59,049 nt of DNA from a virus. The DNA lies in IMG/VR virus record IMGVR_UViG_3300035145_003654, positions 1 to 59,049 of that record. One strand, given 5' to 3'. The notes beneath the pieces were generated by a model. That model saw only the letters and a list, made by a program, of their open reading frames with translations. It was not told the DNA's origin and searched no databases. Made by a program: the position numbers and the translations under genes. Below, one piece after another: positions 25,637 through 34,732 of the stretch (position 1 is its first letter; each line of letters begins with the position of its first letter).

Positions 25637-26665
25637 ATGGGGGATTGGAAACAAATAAAAAATGTTATTTGGTTTAGGGATAAGATCTTTTTTGAAATGC
25701 CTGAAGGGTTTCAATTAAAAGAAACCCACCCCGATTTATTAGCTTTATGTGAATATGTTCTATTAAAGCCTTGGGAAAAAGGTATATTACAAGGGCATAA
25801 ATTTAGTAGAAAACAAGGAAATAAAATAGGATTAGCCTTCTCCACAGGAAAAGATTCAACAGCTGCTAAATTTCTTTTACCTGATGATACAGTTTTAGGT
25901 TATAACGAAAGAAAAAGTGATTTATCCCGTGATTTAAATCAAAGCAATGCTTATGCTACTTTAAGTAAAATAAGAATTAATGAACCTGATAGGAAAATAT
26001 TCAATATAGCAACTAATCAGGAAGAAGTTAGAATGAACCATAACCTTCATTTGGGATATTCTACAGATTTTTGTGTATTGATTCCTTGTATACTAATGGC
26101 GGATTGGTATAATTTAGGATTTATAGCTACAGGTACTATTTTAGAATCTGCCTATATGTGGAAAGGGAAATATTTTAGAGAATTTTCTGATATATCATAC
26201 ACTAACCACTATTATGATTTATTTCTAAAAGCTGGCTTAGAGCTTGTTTTTCCTGTAGCAGGTGTAGCTGAGGTTTTAACTTATAAAATTGTAGGAGAAA
26301 CATACTTAAAAGACCTTTCACAATCATGTCTTAGGGGAGAGTATGGAACAGTATGTAAAAAATGTGCTAAATGCTTTAGAAATGGGGAGGCTGAATACCC
26401 TTTATCTAGAGAAATTATAAATTCTATTAACAATCATAAACTTTGGGCTAGTACCGCTTACAGATTAATGAAAAATAATGAATGGTATGGACAACAACCT
26501 ATAGACGTTTCATTTTTAGAAAAAGGATATTATCCACCTTATTTAAAACATTGTGGTCCTTTTGCTCAAACAATTAAGGATAACTTATCTAAATTTAATA
26601 TTTATGCTATGGATTCCCAAAGTATTTCTAACTTAGAAAATTTTAAAGAATACCCTAATCTATGA
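25637..26665 (+). CDS. PP-loop ATP pyrophosphatase, QueC-like, heading the glycan island
   Basis: This 342-residue protein has the PP-loop FSTGKDST (68-75) that binds ATP for adenylation of a carboxylate or similar group. A C-terminal cluster C231-x8-C240-x2-C243-x2-C246 followed by F-R resembles the zinc site of QueC, which the phage's own QueC at 4240 has lost. It is longer than QueC and lacks its GDHxIYPDC substrate segment, so the substrate is probably different, perhaps a sugar acid: it overlaps a glycosyltransferase by 4 bases and starts the glycan gene chain. Confidence 0.7.
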   Translation: MGDWKQIKNVIWFRDKIFFEMPEGFQLKETHPDLLALCEYVLLKPWEKGILQGHKFSRKQGNKIGLAFSTGKDSTAAKFLLPDDTVLGYNERKSDLSRDLNQSNAYATLSKIRINEPDRKIFNIATNQEEVRMNHNLHLGYSTDFCVLIPCILMADWYNLGFIATGTILESAYMWKGKYFREFSDISYTNHYYDLFLKAGLELVFPVAGVAEVLTYKIVGETYLKDLSQSCLRGEYGTVCKKCAKCFRNGEAEYPLSREIINSINNHKLWASTAYRLMKNNEWYGQQPIDVSFLEKGYYPPYLKHCGPFAQTIKDNLSKFNIYAMDSQSISNLENFKEYPNL

Positions 26666-27444
26666 AAATTCTTTGTATTATACCTTGTTACAAAGCTGAA
26701 TCTACTCTAAAAGAGGCTATAGAGTCTATCCTTAAACAATCCTATACTAACTGGGAACTTGTCATAGTAGATGATGCATCCCCCGATAAATCTTACAAAA
26801 TTGCTCAAAGTTATTCTAAAAAATACCCTAATATTACAGTATTAAAAAACCATACAAACCAAGGGTGTTATTATAGTAGAAATAGAGCTCTTTATTATAT
26901 GAAAGATAAAGAATGGAATGTATTTACAATACATGATGCTGATGATACTTCTACCCATGATAGGTTTAAAATTTATGTAGATACGTTTTTAACCTACCCT
27001 AAACTATCTGTAATAGTAGGTATTTTTAATGGTATTAGGTGTAATCCTTGGAGAGGACCCCAACCTAGATATTATAAAGAAGGTGAAGCTACTGGAACTA
27101 ATTGGTATAAAAGAGACATATTTAAAACTTTTGGTTATTTTGATGATACTAGGTTTGCTGGGGATAGTGAATATACCGAAAGAATAACAGAATTTCTAAC
27201 CAGAATTTTACCTGAAGATAAAACCCCTAGAGAGTTTAGAAATGAAGTAATGCAAAAACTTGATCTTAAATATTCTTATACTTACACCACAGGATTTCAT
27301 CCCCAAGGAAACTTAACCCAAAATTATAAAAAACCTGAAAGGGTAGAATATAAAAGCCAATATACCGAAAAACACCAAAACTGGAGGGAACCAGAAGAAT
27401 TTTACACCAGCTTTGAACCCTCCCCAGAAGATATTATATTATAA
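26662..27444 (+). CDS. Family 2 glycosyltransferase
   Basis: This 260-residue GT-A enzyme opens with ILCIIPCYKAESTLKEAIESIL, then ELVIVDDASPD (nucleotide binding) and a D-x-D motif, HDADD (about 94-98). The C-terminal part (FAGDSEYTERI) matches the GT2 acceptor region with an acidic residue. It would transfer a sugar from a nucleotide sugar. Confidence 0.88.
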   Translation: MKILCIIPCYKAESTLKEAIESILKQSYTNWELVIVDDASPDKSYKIAQSYSKKYPNITVLKNHTNQGCYYSRNRALYYMKDKEWNVFTIHDADDTSTHDRFKIYVDTFLTYPKLSVIVGIFNGIRCNPWRGPQPRYYKEGEATGTNWYKRDIFKTFGYFDDTRFAGDSEYTERITEFLTRILPEDKTPREFRNEVMQKLDLKYSYTYTTGFHPQGNLTQNYKKPERVEYKSQYTEKHQNWREPEEFYTSFEPSPEDIIL

Positions 27445-27446
27445 AA

Positions 27447-27641
27447 ATGGACAGTATTGTAACCTCAGTTATAGAACAATTCACCACTCGAGCTGAAATG
27501 GGTGAAAAAAAGTATGGTGTCAATTTAGACAGAGAAGATCTTAAATTTCAAGAGTGGATTACTCACATGAAAGAAGAATTAATGGACGCTATACTTTATT
27601 TAGAAAAATTAGAAAAATTATATGAAAGTAAATCAAAATAA
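27447..27641 (+). CDS. Small MazG-like protein
   Basis: This 64-residue protein reads F-T-T-R-A-E-M-G-E-K-K-Y-G near the start and WITHMKEELMDAILYLEKLE later, the short phage MazG-like or DUF550-like pattern with E-E-L-x-D-A. A nucleotide pyrophosphatase role is possible. It overlaps the next gene by 20 bases. Confidence 0.65.
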   Translation: MDSIVTSVIEQFTTRAEMGEKKYGVNLDREDLKFQEWITHMKEELMDAILYLEKLEKLYESKSK

Positions 27642-28098
27642 CTTAGGAGACTTTGCTATAGGTCTTAACTTATTTAATTGGATCCTAGATAACATTCCTC
27701 ATGGTTCTACTATTCTAGAATTAGGAAGTGGAACAGGGACACACGAACTAGGAAAAATATATAATACCCATTGCATAGAAGATAATAAAGATTGGGTGAA
27801 TAAATTCCCTAATTTAATATATCATTATTCCCCTATTAAAGAAGGATGGTATGATAGAGAATGGTTAGGAAATCTTCCTAAAGATTATTCTCTTCTTATT
27901 TTTGATGGTCCTCGAGGAGATATAGGACGAACTAAAGTATTAGAAAATTTAGATTTATTTAATCTTAAGATCCCTATTATTATAGATGATACCCACCGCG
28001 AAGTTGAGTTAAGAATCGCAAATAAACTTATAGAAATTACGGGTAAATCCTCTATAGAGATTAAAGAACATAATAAATCAGCTTATATTATATTGTGA
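27622..28098 (+). CDS. Rossmann-fold methyltransferase-like protein
   Basis: This 158-residue protein has ILELGSGTGTHEL (about 31-43), the SAM-binding loop of class I methyltransferases, then HCIEDNKDWV (acidic strand) and SLLIFDGPRGD. It is short, with a minimal substrate region. Lying among glycosyltransferases, it may modify a sugar. Its stop overlaps the GTG start of the next gene. Confidence 0.7.
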   Translation: MKVNQNNLGDFAIGLNLFNWILDNIPHGSTILELGSGTGTHELGKIYNTHCIEDNKDWVNKFPNLIYHYSPIKEGWYDREWLGNLPKDYSLLIFDGPRGDIGRTKVLENLDLFNLKIPIIIDDTHREVELRIANKLIEITGKSSIEIKEHNKSAYIIL

Positions 28099-28625
28099 GC
28101 CAATTTATTATAACAGGATGCCCCCGAAGTGGAACACGTTATGCTTCTAAATTTTTTAATGTAGGACATGAGTGTATTAATAGCAATGGGGTATCAAGTT
28201 GGTGTTTAATAAAAAACCCTCCTTTATATGGACCTTCATTAAAGGAAGTCCAAAGCAAATTTCCAGGGATATCTATATACCACCAAATAAGAAACCCTGT
28301 AGATACTATATCTTCATTTTTGTCCATGAAGGAAAAAGCTTGGGAATATTTTACTATACAACTTAAATTAGACCCTAAATCTTCTAAACTAAAAAAGGGG
28401 ATGGAAATTTATTATGAATGGAACCAATTGGCTAAAAATATAGCAGATTTTACTTATTGTTTAGAAGAAATAGAAACTGTTTTTCCACATATAAAACCTT
28501 TTTCTAATAAGAAGGAAAATACTCGCCCTCATTTAAATTATGCAGAGGAAGATCTGCTAAAAGAAGATAAAGAGTTGTGGGATAAAATAAAAAAAATATA
28601 TGCCCAAGAAACCTCAAATACTTAA
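28095..28625 (+). CDS. Sulfotransferase-like protein (GTG start)
   Basis: This 176-residue protein has FIITGCPRSGTRYASKFF (about 4-21), the 5'-phosphosulfate-binding P-loop of PAPS sulfotransferases, and YHQIRNPVDTISSFLS (about 62-77), the 3'-phosphate-binding motif. It would sulfate a carbohydrate or other acceptor. Translation appears to start at GTG overlapping the upstream stop (GTGA). Its 3' end overlaps the nuclease gene by 26 bases. Confidence 0.75.
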   Translation: MSQFIITGCPRSGTRYASKFFNVGHECINSNGVSSWCLIKNPPLYGPSLKEVQSKFPGISIYHQIRNPVDTISSFLSMKEKAWEYFTIQLKLDPKSSKLKKGMEIYYEWNQLAKNIADFTYCLEEIETVFPHIKPFSNKKENTRPHLNYAEEDLLKEDKELWDKIKKIYAQETSNT

Positions 28626-29535
28626 GGAGATACAAAATAGGGAATTGCCTGAGGTAAATTATGCTTACCAAAAGACAATTTCTTATTCACAAATGTCTAT
28701 GTATAGAAGTTGTCCACATAAGTGGTCACTTCAATACAAAGATGGACATTACGATGATTCCCCTTCAATTCACTTTACTTTTGGTACTGCAATGCACGAG
28801 GTGATCCAAGATTGGCTTACTGTATTGTATGAACAATCTGGGGTAAAAGCAGATGCCATGAATTTAGAAGAATTATTCCAAGAAAAGTTTATAGGCCTCT
28901 ACAAAGAAAGTTACACTAAAAACAAAGAAACCCATTACTCATCCCCAGAGGAGCTTAGAGAATTTTTTGAAGATGGTGTAGCTATACTTGAATTTCTTAA
29001 GAAAAAACGTAAACAATACTTTGGTAATCGTGGTTGGCATTTAGCAGGAATTGAATTACCAATTGTGATGAACGTTGGTAGAAATTTAGTATACAAAGGC
29101 TTTATTGATCTTGTATTATACCATGAACCTACAAATAAATTTTATGTATACGATATAAAAACGTCTACTAGAGGGTGGAGTGCTAAAGCTAAGAAAGATG
29201 AAAACAAGCAAATGCAGCTTGTACTTTATAAAAAGTTTTTTAATGAACAATATGGTATTCCACTTGAAAATATAGAAGTAGAATTTTTTATTGTACGTAG
29301 AAAAGTATGGGAAAATAGTGATTATCCAATTTATAGAGTACAACAACATAGGCCGGCTGCAGGTAGAAATAAACTTAAAAAAGCAGACCGCATATTAGAA
29401 GAGTTTATTACTGAATGTTTTACTCCTAAAGGTGAATACCAAGATAAAGAACATCCTAAAGTAGTATCAAGGCTATGTGAGTGGTGTCCTTTTAATGGGG
29501 ATGAAAAACTTTGTAATAAAAATACACCTTCTTAA
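28600..29535 (+). CDS. PD-(D/E)XK nuclease, Cas4/RecB-like with Fe-S cysteines
   Basis: This 311-residue protein has SYSQMSMYRSCPHKWSLQY (about 28-46), FGTAMHEVIQ (about 61-70), YKGFIDLVLY then FYVYDIKTS (about 164-188, the D and D-x-K catalytic core) and KQMQLVLYKKFF. It ends with C-x2-C and a further Cys (CEWCPFNGDEKLC), which with the N-terminal Cys makes a Cas4-type 4Fe-4S set. Such phage enzymes are single-strand exonucleases acting in recombination or host DNA turnover. It interrupts the glycan genes. Confidence 0.85.
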   Translation: MPKKPQILKEIQNRELPEVNYAYQKTISYSQMSMYRSCPHKWSLQYKDGHYDDSPSIHFTFGTAMHEVIQDWLTVLYEQSGVKADAMNLEELFQEKFIGLYKESYTKNKETHYSSPEELREFFEDGVAILEFLKKKRKQYFGNRGWHLAGIELPIVMNVGRNLVYKGFIDLVLYHEPTNKFYVYDIKTSTRGWSAKAKKDENKQMQLVLYKKFFNEQYGIPLENIEVEFFIVRRKVWENSDYPIYRVQQHRPAAGRNKLKKADRILEEFITECFTPKGEYQDKEHPKVVSRLCEWCPFNGDEKLCNKNTPS

Positions 29536-29536
29536 T

Positions 29537-29568
29537 TTTGCGAATATTTATATCAAAATATACGCTAT
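29537..29568 (+). promoter_or_regulatory. Weak promoter candidate before the RHH-like gene
   Basis: TTTG at 29537-29540 and TACGCTAT at 29561-29568 are separated by exactly 20 bases, the spacing of the other promoters, but the -7 element matches only TA and a final T. Confidence 0.3.
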
Positions 29569-29749
29569 GAAAAAAGATATGACATTAACAAGTGTAAAGG
29601 TTCAAAGTGAGTTATTTGATGAATTTAAAGTAGCTTGTGTTAGACATAAGTTTTCGTTCCAAAAACTTGCTGATAGATGTGTTCATTTATACCTTACCGA
29701 TGAGGATTTTAAAAGACAAATCCACAATCACACTAATTTAGATTTATAA
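29567..29749 (+). CDS. Ribbon-helix-helix-like small protein
   Basis: This 60-residue protein reads MTLTSVKVQSELFDEFKVAC (beta strand then helix) and FSFQKLADRCVHLYLTD (second helix), consistent with an Arc/MetJ-like ribbon-helix-helix DNA-binding fold. I recall related small proteins in T4-like cyanophages. It could be a local regulator. The ATG at 29567 is chosen over a longer frame running back into the nuclease gene. Confidence 0.6.
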   Translation: MKKDMTLTSVKVQSELFDEFKVACVRHKFSFQKLADRCVHLYLTDEDFKRQIHNHTNLDL

Positions 29750-29763
29750 AAATACAACTTTTA

Positions 29764-31224
29764 ATGCAAGTAGTTACGAAAATGGATGGGTACATACCTC
29801 AATCCGAAAGAAAAAAAATTCTTTTGTTATGCGATGATATAAGAACCCACTCGGGAATCGGAACAGTAGCAAAAGAAATAGTCTTACATACCTGTCATCA
29901 CTACAATTGGGTTCAAGTAGCAGCAGCAATCAAACACCCTGAAGCCGGTAAACCTGTAGACCTTAGCCAAGAAACTAATAATATAGCAGGCTTAAGTGAT
30001 TCCTCAGTTATATTACATCCTAACAGTGGGTATGGTAATCCTGATTTAATTAGGCATTTAATTAAACAGGAAAAACCTGACGCTATTTTTATATTTACTG
30101 ATCCTAGATATTGGACCTGGTTGTTCCAAATTGAAAACGAAATTAGGAAACATATTCCTATTATTTATTTAAACATTTGGGATGATTACCCAGCCCCAAT
30201 GTATAATAAAACGTATTATGAATCTTGTGATTTACTAATGGGTATTTCAAAACAAACTGTTAACATTAATAAACTAGTATTAGGGGATAAAGCTAAGGAT
30301 AAAATTATTTCGTATGTTCCCCATGGGTTAAATCATAAGTTATTTTTCCCTATAGATAAAGATCATGATCAATGGGAAACTTTACAAAATTTCAAATCCC
30401 AACTTTGTGGAGGAAAAGAGTATGATTTTATAGCTTTATATAACTCTAGAAATATTAGACGCAAACAAGTCCCGGATACTATTTGGGCTTTTAAACAATT
30501 TGTTGATAAACTTCCCCTAGAAAAAGCTAAAAAATGTGCTTTAGTACTTCATACAGCCAAAGTAGACAACAATGGAACTAACCTCCCAGCAGTTATAGAG
30601 GCATTATGTGGAAACGAACCCGAAAGATATAATTTTATATTTTCTGAACAAAAACTATCTCCTGAACAGATGAATTACTTATATAATTCTACGGATGTTC
30701 AAATTCAACTTACTTCAAATGAAGGGTGGGGATTAAGTTTAACTGAGGCTTTATTAGTAGGTAATCCTATTATAGCTAACGTAACTGGAGGTATGCAAGA
30801 CCAAATGAGGTTTGTAGACCATAAAGGAGAATGGTTTACCCCAGACAGTGAAGTACCTTCAAACCATAGGGGTACTTATAGACAACATGGTAAATGGGCT
30901 TTACCAGTTTATCCTTCTAATATTTCTATTGTAGGATCTGTACCTACTCCTTATATTTTTGATGATAGATGTGATGCTAGTGATGCTGCTGATAGGTTAT
31001 TAGAAGCTTATGAAATGGGCCCACAAGAAAGAAAAATCAGAGGAGATTTAGGTAGAGAGTGGGCCACTAGTAAAGAAGCAGGGTTCACTTCAGAACAAAT
31101 GGGATATAGAGTTATGAGTAATATAAATGAATTACTTGATACTTGGAAACCCAGAAAAAAATATAACTTAATTAAAGTTGACAAAATCGAACGTCAATTT
31201 ATTCCCCATAATTTAGACTATTAA
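29764..31224 (+). CDS. GT-B glycosyltransferase (GT4-like)
   Basis: This 486-residue protein has an N-terminal Rossmann half with CDDIRTHSGIGTVAKEI, then a C-terminal donor-binding half with YNSRNIRRKQ and SNEGWGLSLTEALLVGNPIIANVTGGMQD (read in parts about 320-347), the E-x7-E nucleotide-sugar motif of GT4. It overlaps the next GT4-like gene by 1 base. Confidence 0.85.
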   Translation: MQVVTKMDGYIPQSERKKILLLCDDIRTHSGIGTVAKEIVLHTCHHYNWVQVAAAIKHPEAGKPVDLSQETNNIAGLSDSSVILHPNSGYGNPDLIRHLIKQEKPDAIFIFTDPRYWTWLFQIENEIRKHIPIIYLNIWDDYPAPMYNKTYYESCDLLMGISKQTVNINKLVLGDKAKDKIISYVPHGLNHKLFFPIDKDHDQWETLQNFKSQLCGGKEYDFIALYNSRNIRRKQVPDTIWAFKQFVDKLPLEKAKKCALVLHTAKVDNNGTNLPAVIEALCGNEPERYNFIFSEQKLSPEQMNYLYNSTDVQIQLTSNEGWGLSLTEALLVGNPIIANVTGGMQDQMRFVDHKGEWFTPDSEVPSNHRGTYRQHGKWALPVYPSNISIVGSVPTPYIFDDRCDASDAADRLLEAYEMGPQERKIRGDLGREWATSKEAGFTSEQMGYRVMSNINELLDTWKPRKKYNLIKVDKIERQFIPHNLDY

Positions 31225-32507
31225 TGAAACCATTATTTATAATAAGTTGCCCTGTTGATACCTACTCAGGTTATGGGGCCAGATCTAGAGATATAGTTAA
31301 ATCTATTATTGAACTTGATAAGTATGATGTTAAAATCCTTCCCCAAAGGTGGGGTAATACCCCTTGGGGTTTTATAGAAGATCATTCTGAGTGGGAGTTT
31401 TTAACTCCTCATTTATTACCTCCTGGTAATCACCTTCCTTCTAAACCTCAAATTTGGGCGCAAATAACAGTCCCCAATGAATTTCAGCCCGTAGGAGAAT
31501 ATAATATAGGAATTACAGCAGGAATTGAAACTACAGTATGTGCTCCCCAATGGATTGAAGGGCTTAATAGAATGGATTTAAATTTAGTTTCTTCTACTCA
31601 CTCTCAAACAGTATTTAAAGACAGTAAGTTCACTAAAGAAGGACCAGATGGAACTAAATTAGGGGAAGTATTCCTAAAAAAGCCTGTAGAAGTATTAATT
31701 GAAGGAGCTGATTTAACTACATATTTTCCTTCTAAAGAAAAAAGTTCTATAGATTTAGAAGAAATAAAAGAATCATTTGCTTACCTATTTGTAGGACATT
31801 GGATGCAAGGTGATTTAGGAGAAGATAGAAAAAATGTAGGTTTACTTATTAAACTATTTTTAGAAACATTTAAGAATAAAAAGAAAACCCCTGCTCTTAT
31901 TTTAAAATGTAGTGGGGCGGGTGCTTCTTACATGGATAGAGATATCATTTTAGATAAAATAAACCAGATTCGCTCCACAGTAGAAGCTAATAATTTACCT
32001 AATATTTACTTACTTCATGGTGAATTTACAGATAAAGAAATGAATGAACTTTACAATCACAGAAAAGTAAAGGCAATGGTTTCTTTAACTAAAGGTGAAG
32101 GTTTTGGTCGTCCTCTCCTTGAATTTAGTTTAACTAAAAAACCAATTATTGCTACAAATTGGAGTGGGCATATAGACTTTTTAGATGCTAAATTTACTCC
32201 TTTAGTAAATGGGGAGTTAAAAAATGTCCATTCTAGTGCTGTTGTAAAAGATATGATCTTAAAAGAAAGCAAATGGTTCTCTCCAAACTCCTCAGATTTT
32301 GGTAATTACCTTTATGATATGTTTACAAATTATAAAAATTACCAAAAGGGAGCAACTCTTCAATACCATAAAAGTAAAAACTCTTTTAGTATGGATAACA
32401 TGAAGCAACAATTAGAAGAATACTTCTCTATATATACCCCCTTATTCCCAGAACATGTAGAGTTAAATTTACCTAAGTTAAACTTACCAAAATTAGAAAA
32501 TGTCTGA
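31224..32507 (+). CDS. GT-B glycosyltransferase (GT4-like)
   Basis: This 427-residue protein starts with PLFIISCPVDTYSGYGARSRDIV, with an acceptor loop typical of GT4. The donor site reads TKGEGFGRPLLEFSLTKKPIIATNWSGH (read in parts about 288-315). A repeat NLPKLNLPKLENV ends the protein. It overlaps the zinc-ribbon gene by 8 bases. Confidence 0.85.
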   Translation: MKPLFIISCPVDTYSGYGARSRDIVKSIIELDKYDVKILPQRWGNTPWGFIEDHSEWEFLTPHLLPPGNHLPSKPQIWAQITVPNEFQPVGEYNIGITAGIETTVCAPQWIEGLNRMDLNLVSSTHSQTVFKDSKFTKEGPDGTKLGEVFLKKPVEVLIEGADLTTYFPSKEKSSIDLEEIKESFAYLFVGHWMQGDLGEDRKNVGLLIKLFLETFKNKKKTPALILKCSGAGASYMDRDIILDKINQIRSTVEANNLPNIYLLHGEFTDKEMNELYNHRKVKAMVSLTKGEGFGRPLLEFSLTKKPIIATNWSGHIDFLDAKFTPLVNGELKNVHSSAVVKDMILKESKWFSPNSSDFGNYLYDMFTNYKNYQKGATLQYHKSKNSFSMDNMKQQLEEYFSIYTPLFPEHVELNLPKLNLPKLENV

Positions 32508-32967
32508 AGATAAATTAATTACCTGCCCCCGTTGTGGGAGTGACGCCTGTTATGAAACCCAAGAACAGTACAATTTAGTTAATAGAATGTGTTATGGTTG
32601 TGGTTTTATGACACATAACTACATGAAAGAAGATAGTGAATTTCTTCAAGAACAACTTGAAGTCCTCCCTGAGCTTTATAAAGAATTAACATTCGTAGAT
32701 GATAATAATTACTACTGGATCCCTAGTACAGTCAACCTCCCAGATAAAGGAATGGTTTATGTAAATGGGACTGGAAAGGATAATTGGGGGTGGACAGCTG
32801 TTCCTGTAGTCGAAATACCTGAAGATGAAAAAGAAAGATTCCCTATAAAAGACAAACCAGGGGAATACCATACTCATAAAATGGATAATTCCTCATCTAA
32901 GAATTTTAGTGAGCGTGATTATATGGAAGCTCTTGATTATATTGGGGTCTTTGAATCAATGAAATAA
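32500..32967 (+). CDS. Zinc-ribbon protein, function unknown
   Basis: This 155-residue protein starts with a four-Cys zinc ribbon, CPRCGS (about 9-14) and CYGCG (about 31-35), followed by an acidic domain with YYWIPSTVNLPDKGMVYVNG. I recall similar phage proteins without a known role. It lies between two glycosyltransferases. Confidence 0.7.
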   Translation: MSEDKLITCPRCGSDACYETQEQYNLVNRMCYGCGFMTHNYMKEDSEFLQEQLEVLPELYKELTFVDDNNYYWIPSTVNLPDKGMVYVNGTGKDNWGWTAVPVVEIPEDEKERFPIKDKPGEYHTHKMDNSSSKNFSERDYMEALDYIGVFESMK

Positions 32968-33593
32968 TGATAATAAGCTACGCTATACCTGTATGTAATG
33001 AATGGAAGGAGATAAAATACCTTATGGATTATCTCTTTAAACATAAACGTGAACAGGATGAAATTGTAGTACAATGTGATAAGGGTAATACTACTCCTGA
33101 GGTATATGAAGTATTAAAAGAGTATGCTGAATTTAATATGCCTTATAAACACATTGAATTCCCATTAAATGGGGATTTTGCTTCCTTTAAAAATAATCTT
33201 AAAGATAATTGCTCAGGAGATTATATTTTTCAAATAGACGCTGATGAATACCCAGATGATTATTTAATGGATACTATTGAATCTATGATTAAAATGAATG
33301 ATAAGGTAGATGTATTTTGGGTTCCTCGTATTAATAAAGTTAATGGTTTAACTAAAAAACACGTTGAAAAATGGGGATGGAATGTAGATAGTAAAGGTAG
33401 AGTAAATTTCCCTGATTACCAGTGTCGTATTTTCAAAAATATTAAACGAATTAAGTGGAAAAATAAAGTACACGAACATTTAACAGGACATAAGACCCAA
33501 ACCCAATTCCCAGCTAATGATGAATTTTGCTTAATCCATGTTAAGGATATTGAACGCCAAGAAAAACAAAATAAATTTTACGAAACGTTATGA
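32967..33593 (+). CDS. Family 2 glycosyltransferase
   Basis: This 208-residue compact GT-A enzyme has ISYAIPVCNEWKEIKYLMDYL, then QDEIVVQCDKGNT, and the D-x-D motif FQIDADEYPDD (about 88-98). WKNKVHEHL near the end is typical of GT2 members acting on lipopolysaccharide-like glycans. It overlaps the next gene by 4 bases. Confidence 0.85.
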   Translation: MIISYAIPVCNEWKEIKYLMDYLFKHKREQDEIVVQCDKGNTTPEVYEVLKEYAEFNMPYKHIEFPLNGDFASFKNNLKDNCSGDYIFQIDADEYPDDYLMDTIESMIKMNDKVDVFWVPRINKVNGLTKKHVEKWGWNVDSKGRVNFPDYQCRIFKNIKRIKWKNKVHEHLTGHKTQTQFPANDEFCLIHVKDIERQEKQNKFYETL

Positions 33594-34732
33594 AAAAAGT
33601 ATGGTATGCCCCCTATAAGTTTGAATCTTATGGTGAGGAAGAAATTAAAGCAGTAGAAAAATCCCTTCGTTCTGGATGGTTAGGTGGGCAAGGCCCCCAA
33701 TCTGTTAAATTTGAAAAAGAAATAGCCCAACGCTTTGGTAAAAAACATGGAGTATTTGTTAACTCAGGCTCTTCAGCTTGCCTTTTAGCAATTGCTTCTT
33801 TAGACTTACCCAAAGGGAGTAAAATTATTACTCCGGCTTGTACTTTTTCAACTACACTAGCCCCAATTATTCAATTAGGATATGTTCCGGTATTTGTAGA
33901 TGTTGATCCTACTTCATATTGTGCTAAAGTAGAAGATATAATGAAAGTAGTAGATAAGGATGTTAAAGCTATTATGCTGCCTAATCTTATTGGAAATAAA
34001 CCCGATTGGGAGTCTTTAAGGTTTGAATTAAATAATCACAACAGACAAGATATATTTTTAGTAGAGGATTCAGCAGACACTATTACTAAAACAGAATGTA
34101 CTGATGTATCTACTACAAGTTTTTATGCTTCACACGTTATTACAGCTGGGGGAGTTGGAGGAATGGTAATGTTTAACGATAAAAAACACGTCACCCGTTG
34201 CCTTCAGTATAGAGACTGGGGTCGTATAGGAGACGATTCAGAAGTAATAGATGATCGTTTTAATCATAAAGTAGATGGTATACCCTATGACCATAAGTTT
34301 TTGTATGGAGTATTAGGTTACCATATGAAAGCTTGTGAAATGAATGCTGCCTTTGGTTTAGTTCAATTAAAGCGTTTTGAAAAGTTTTCTAAAATTCGTA
34401 GAGCTAATTTTGAACGTTACTTAGAAAATTTACAGGGAGTAGGAGATTTAGTTTTACCGGATGATAGTATTAAACCTAATTGGTTAGCAATTCCACTTCA
34501 AACAGAAAAAAGATTTGAATTGTTAACCTTTTTAGAAGAAAATAATATCCAAACTCGAGTAACTTTTGCTGGTAATGTTACCCGTCACCCAATTTATAGA
34601 GAATACCTCCAAGAATTTGAACATTCAGATACTATTATGAAAAACGGATTTTTGTTAGGGGCACATCATGGTATGACTATCGAGGATGTTGATTATGTTT
34701 GTGATAAAGTTAAAGAATTTTTTAGTAAATGA
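33590..34732 (+). CDS. DegT/DnrJ-fold PLP enzyme with catalytic Lys replaced by His (3-dehydratase-like)
   Basis: This 380-residue protein follows the sugar aminotransferase layout: GWLGGQGPQSVKFEKEIAQRFG (29-50), NSGSSACLLAI (58-68), TPACTFSTT (81-89) and VEDSADT (158-164, PLP-contacting Asp). At the position of the PLP-binding Lys (S-F-x-x-x-K) it reads SFYASH (177-182), so the Lys is His182. This change is known in NDP-4-keto-6-deoxyhexose 3-dehydratases such as ColD and CDP-sugar E1, which make 3-deoxysugars. The next gene is an RmlD-like reductase, fitting a deoxysugar pathway. If instead it is an aminotransferase, it should be inactive. Confidence 0.8.
   Translation: MKKVWYAPYKFESYGEEEIKAVEKSLRSGWLGGQGPQSVKFEKEIAQRFGKKHGVFVNSGSSACLLAIASLDLPKGSKIITPACTFSTTLAPIIQLGYVPVFVDVDPTSYCAKVEDIMKVVDKDVKAIMLPNLIGNKPDWESLRFELNNHNRQDIFLVEDSADTITKTECTDVSTTSFYASHVITAGGVGGMVMFNDKKHVTRCLQYRDWGRIGDDSEVIDDRFNHKVDGIPYDHKFLYGVLGYHMKACEMNAAFGLVQLKRFEKFSKIRRANFERYLENLQGVGDLVLPDDSIKPNWLAIPLQTEKRFELLTFLEENNIQTRVTFAGNVTRHPIYREYLQEFEHSDTIMKNGFLLGAHHGMTIEDVDYVCDKVKEFFSK

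Noticed and set aside
33590-34732. Ordinary DegT sugar aminotransferase
   Set aside because: The PLP-binding Lys position is His, so normal transaminase function is unlikely.
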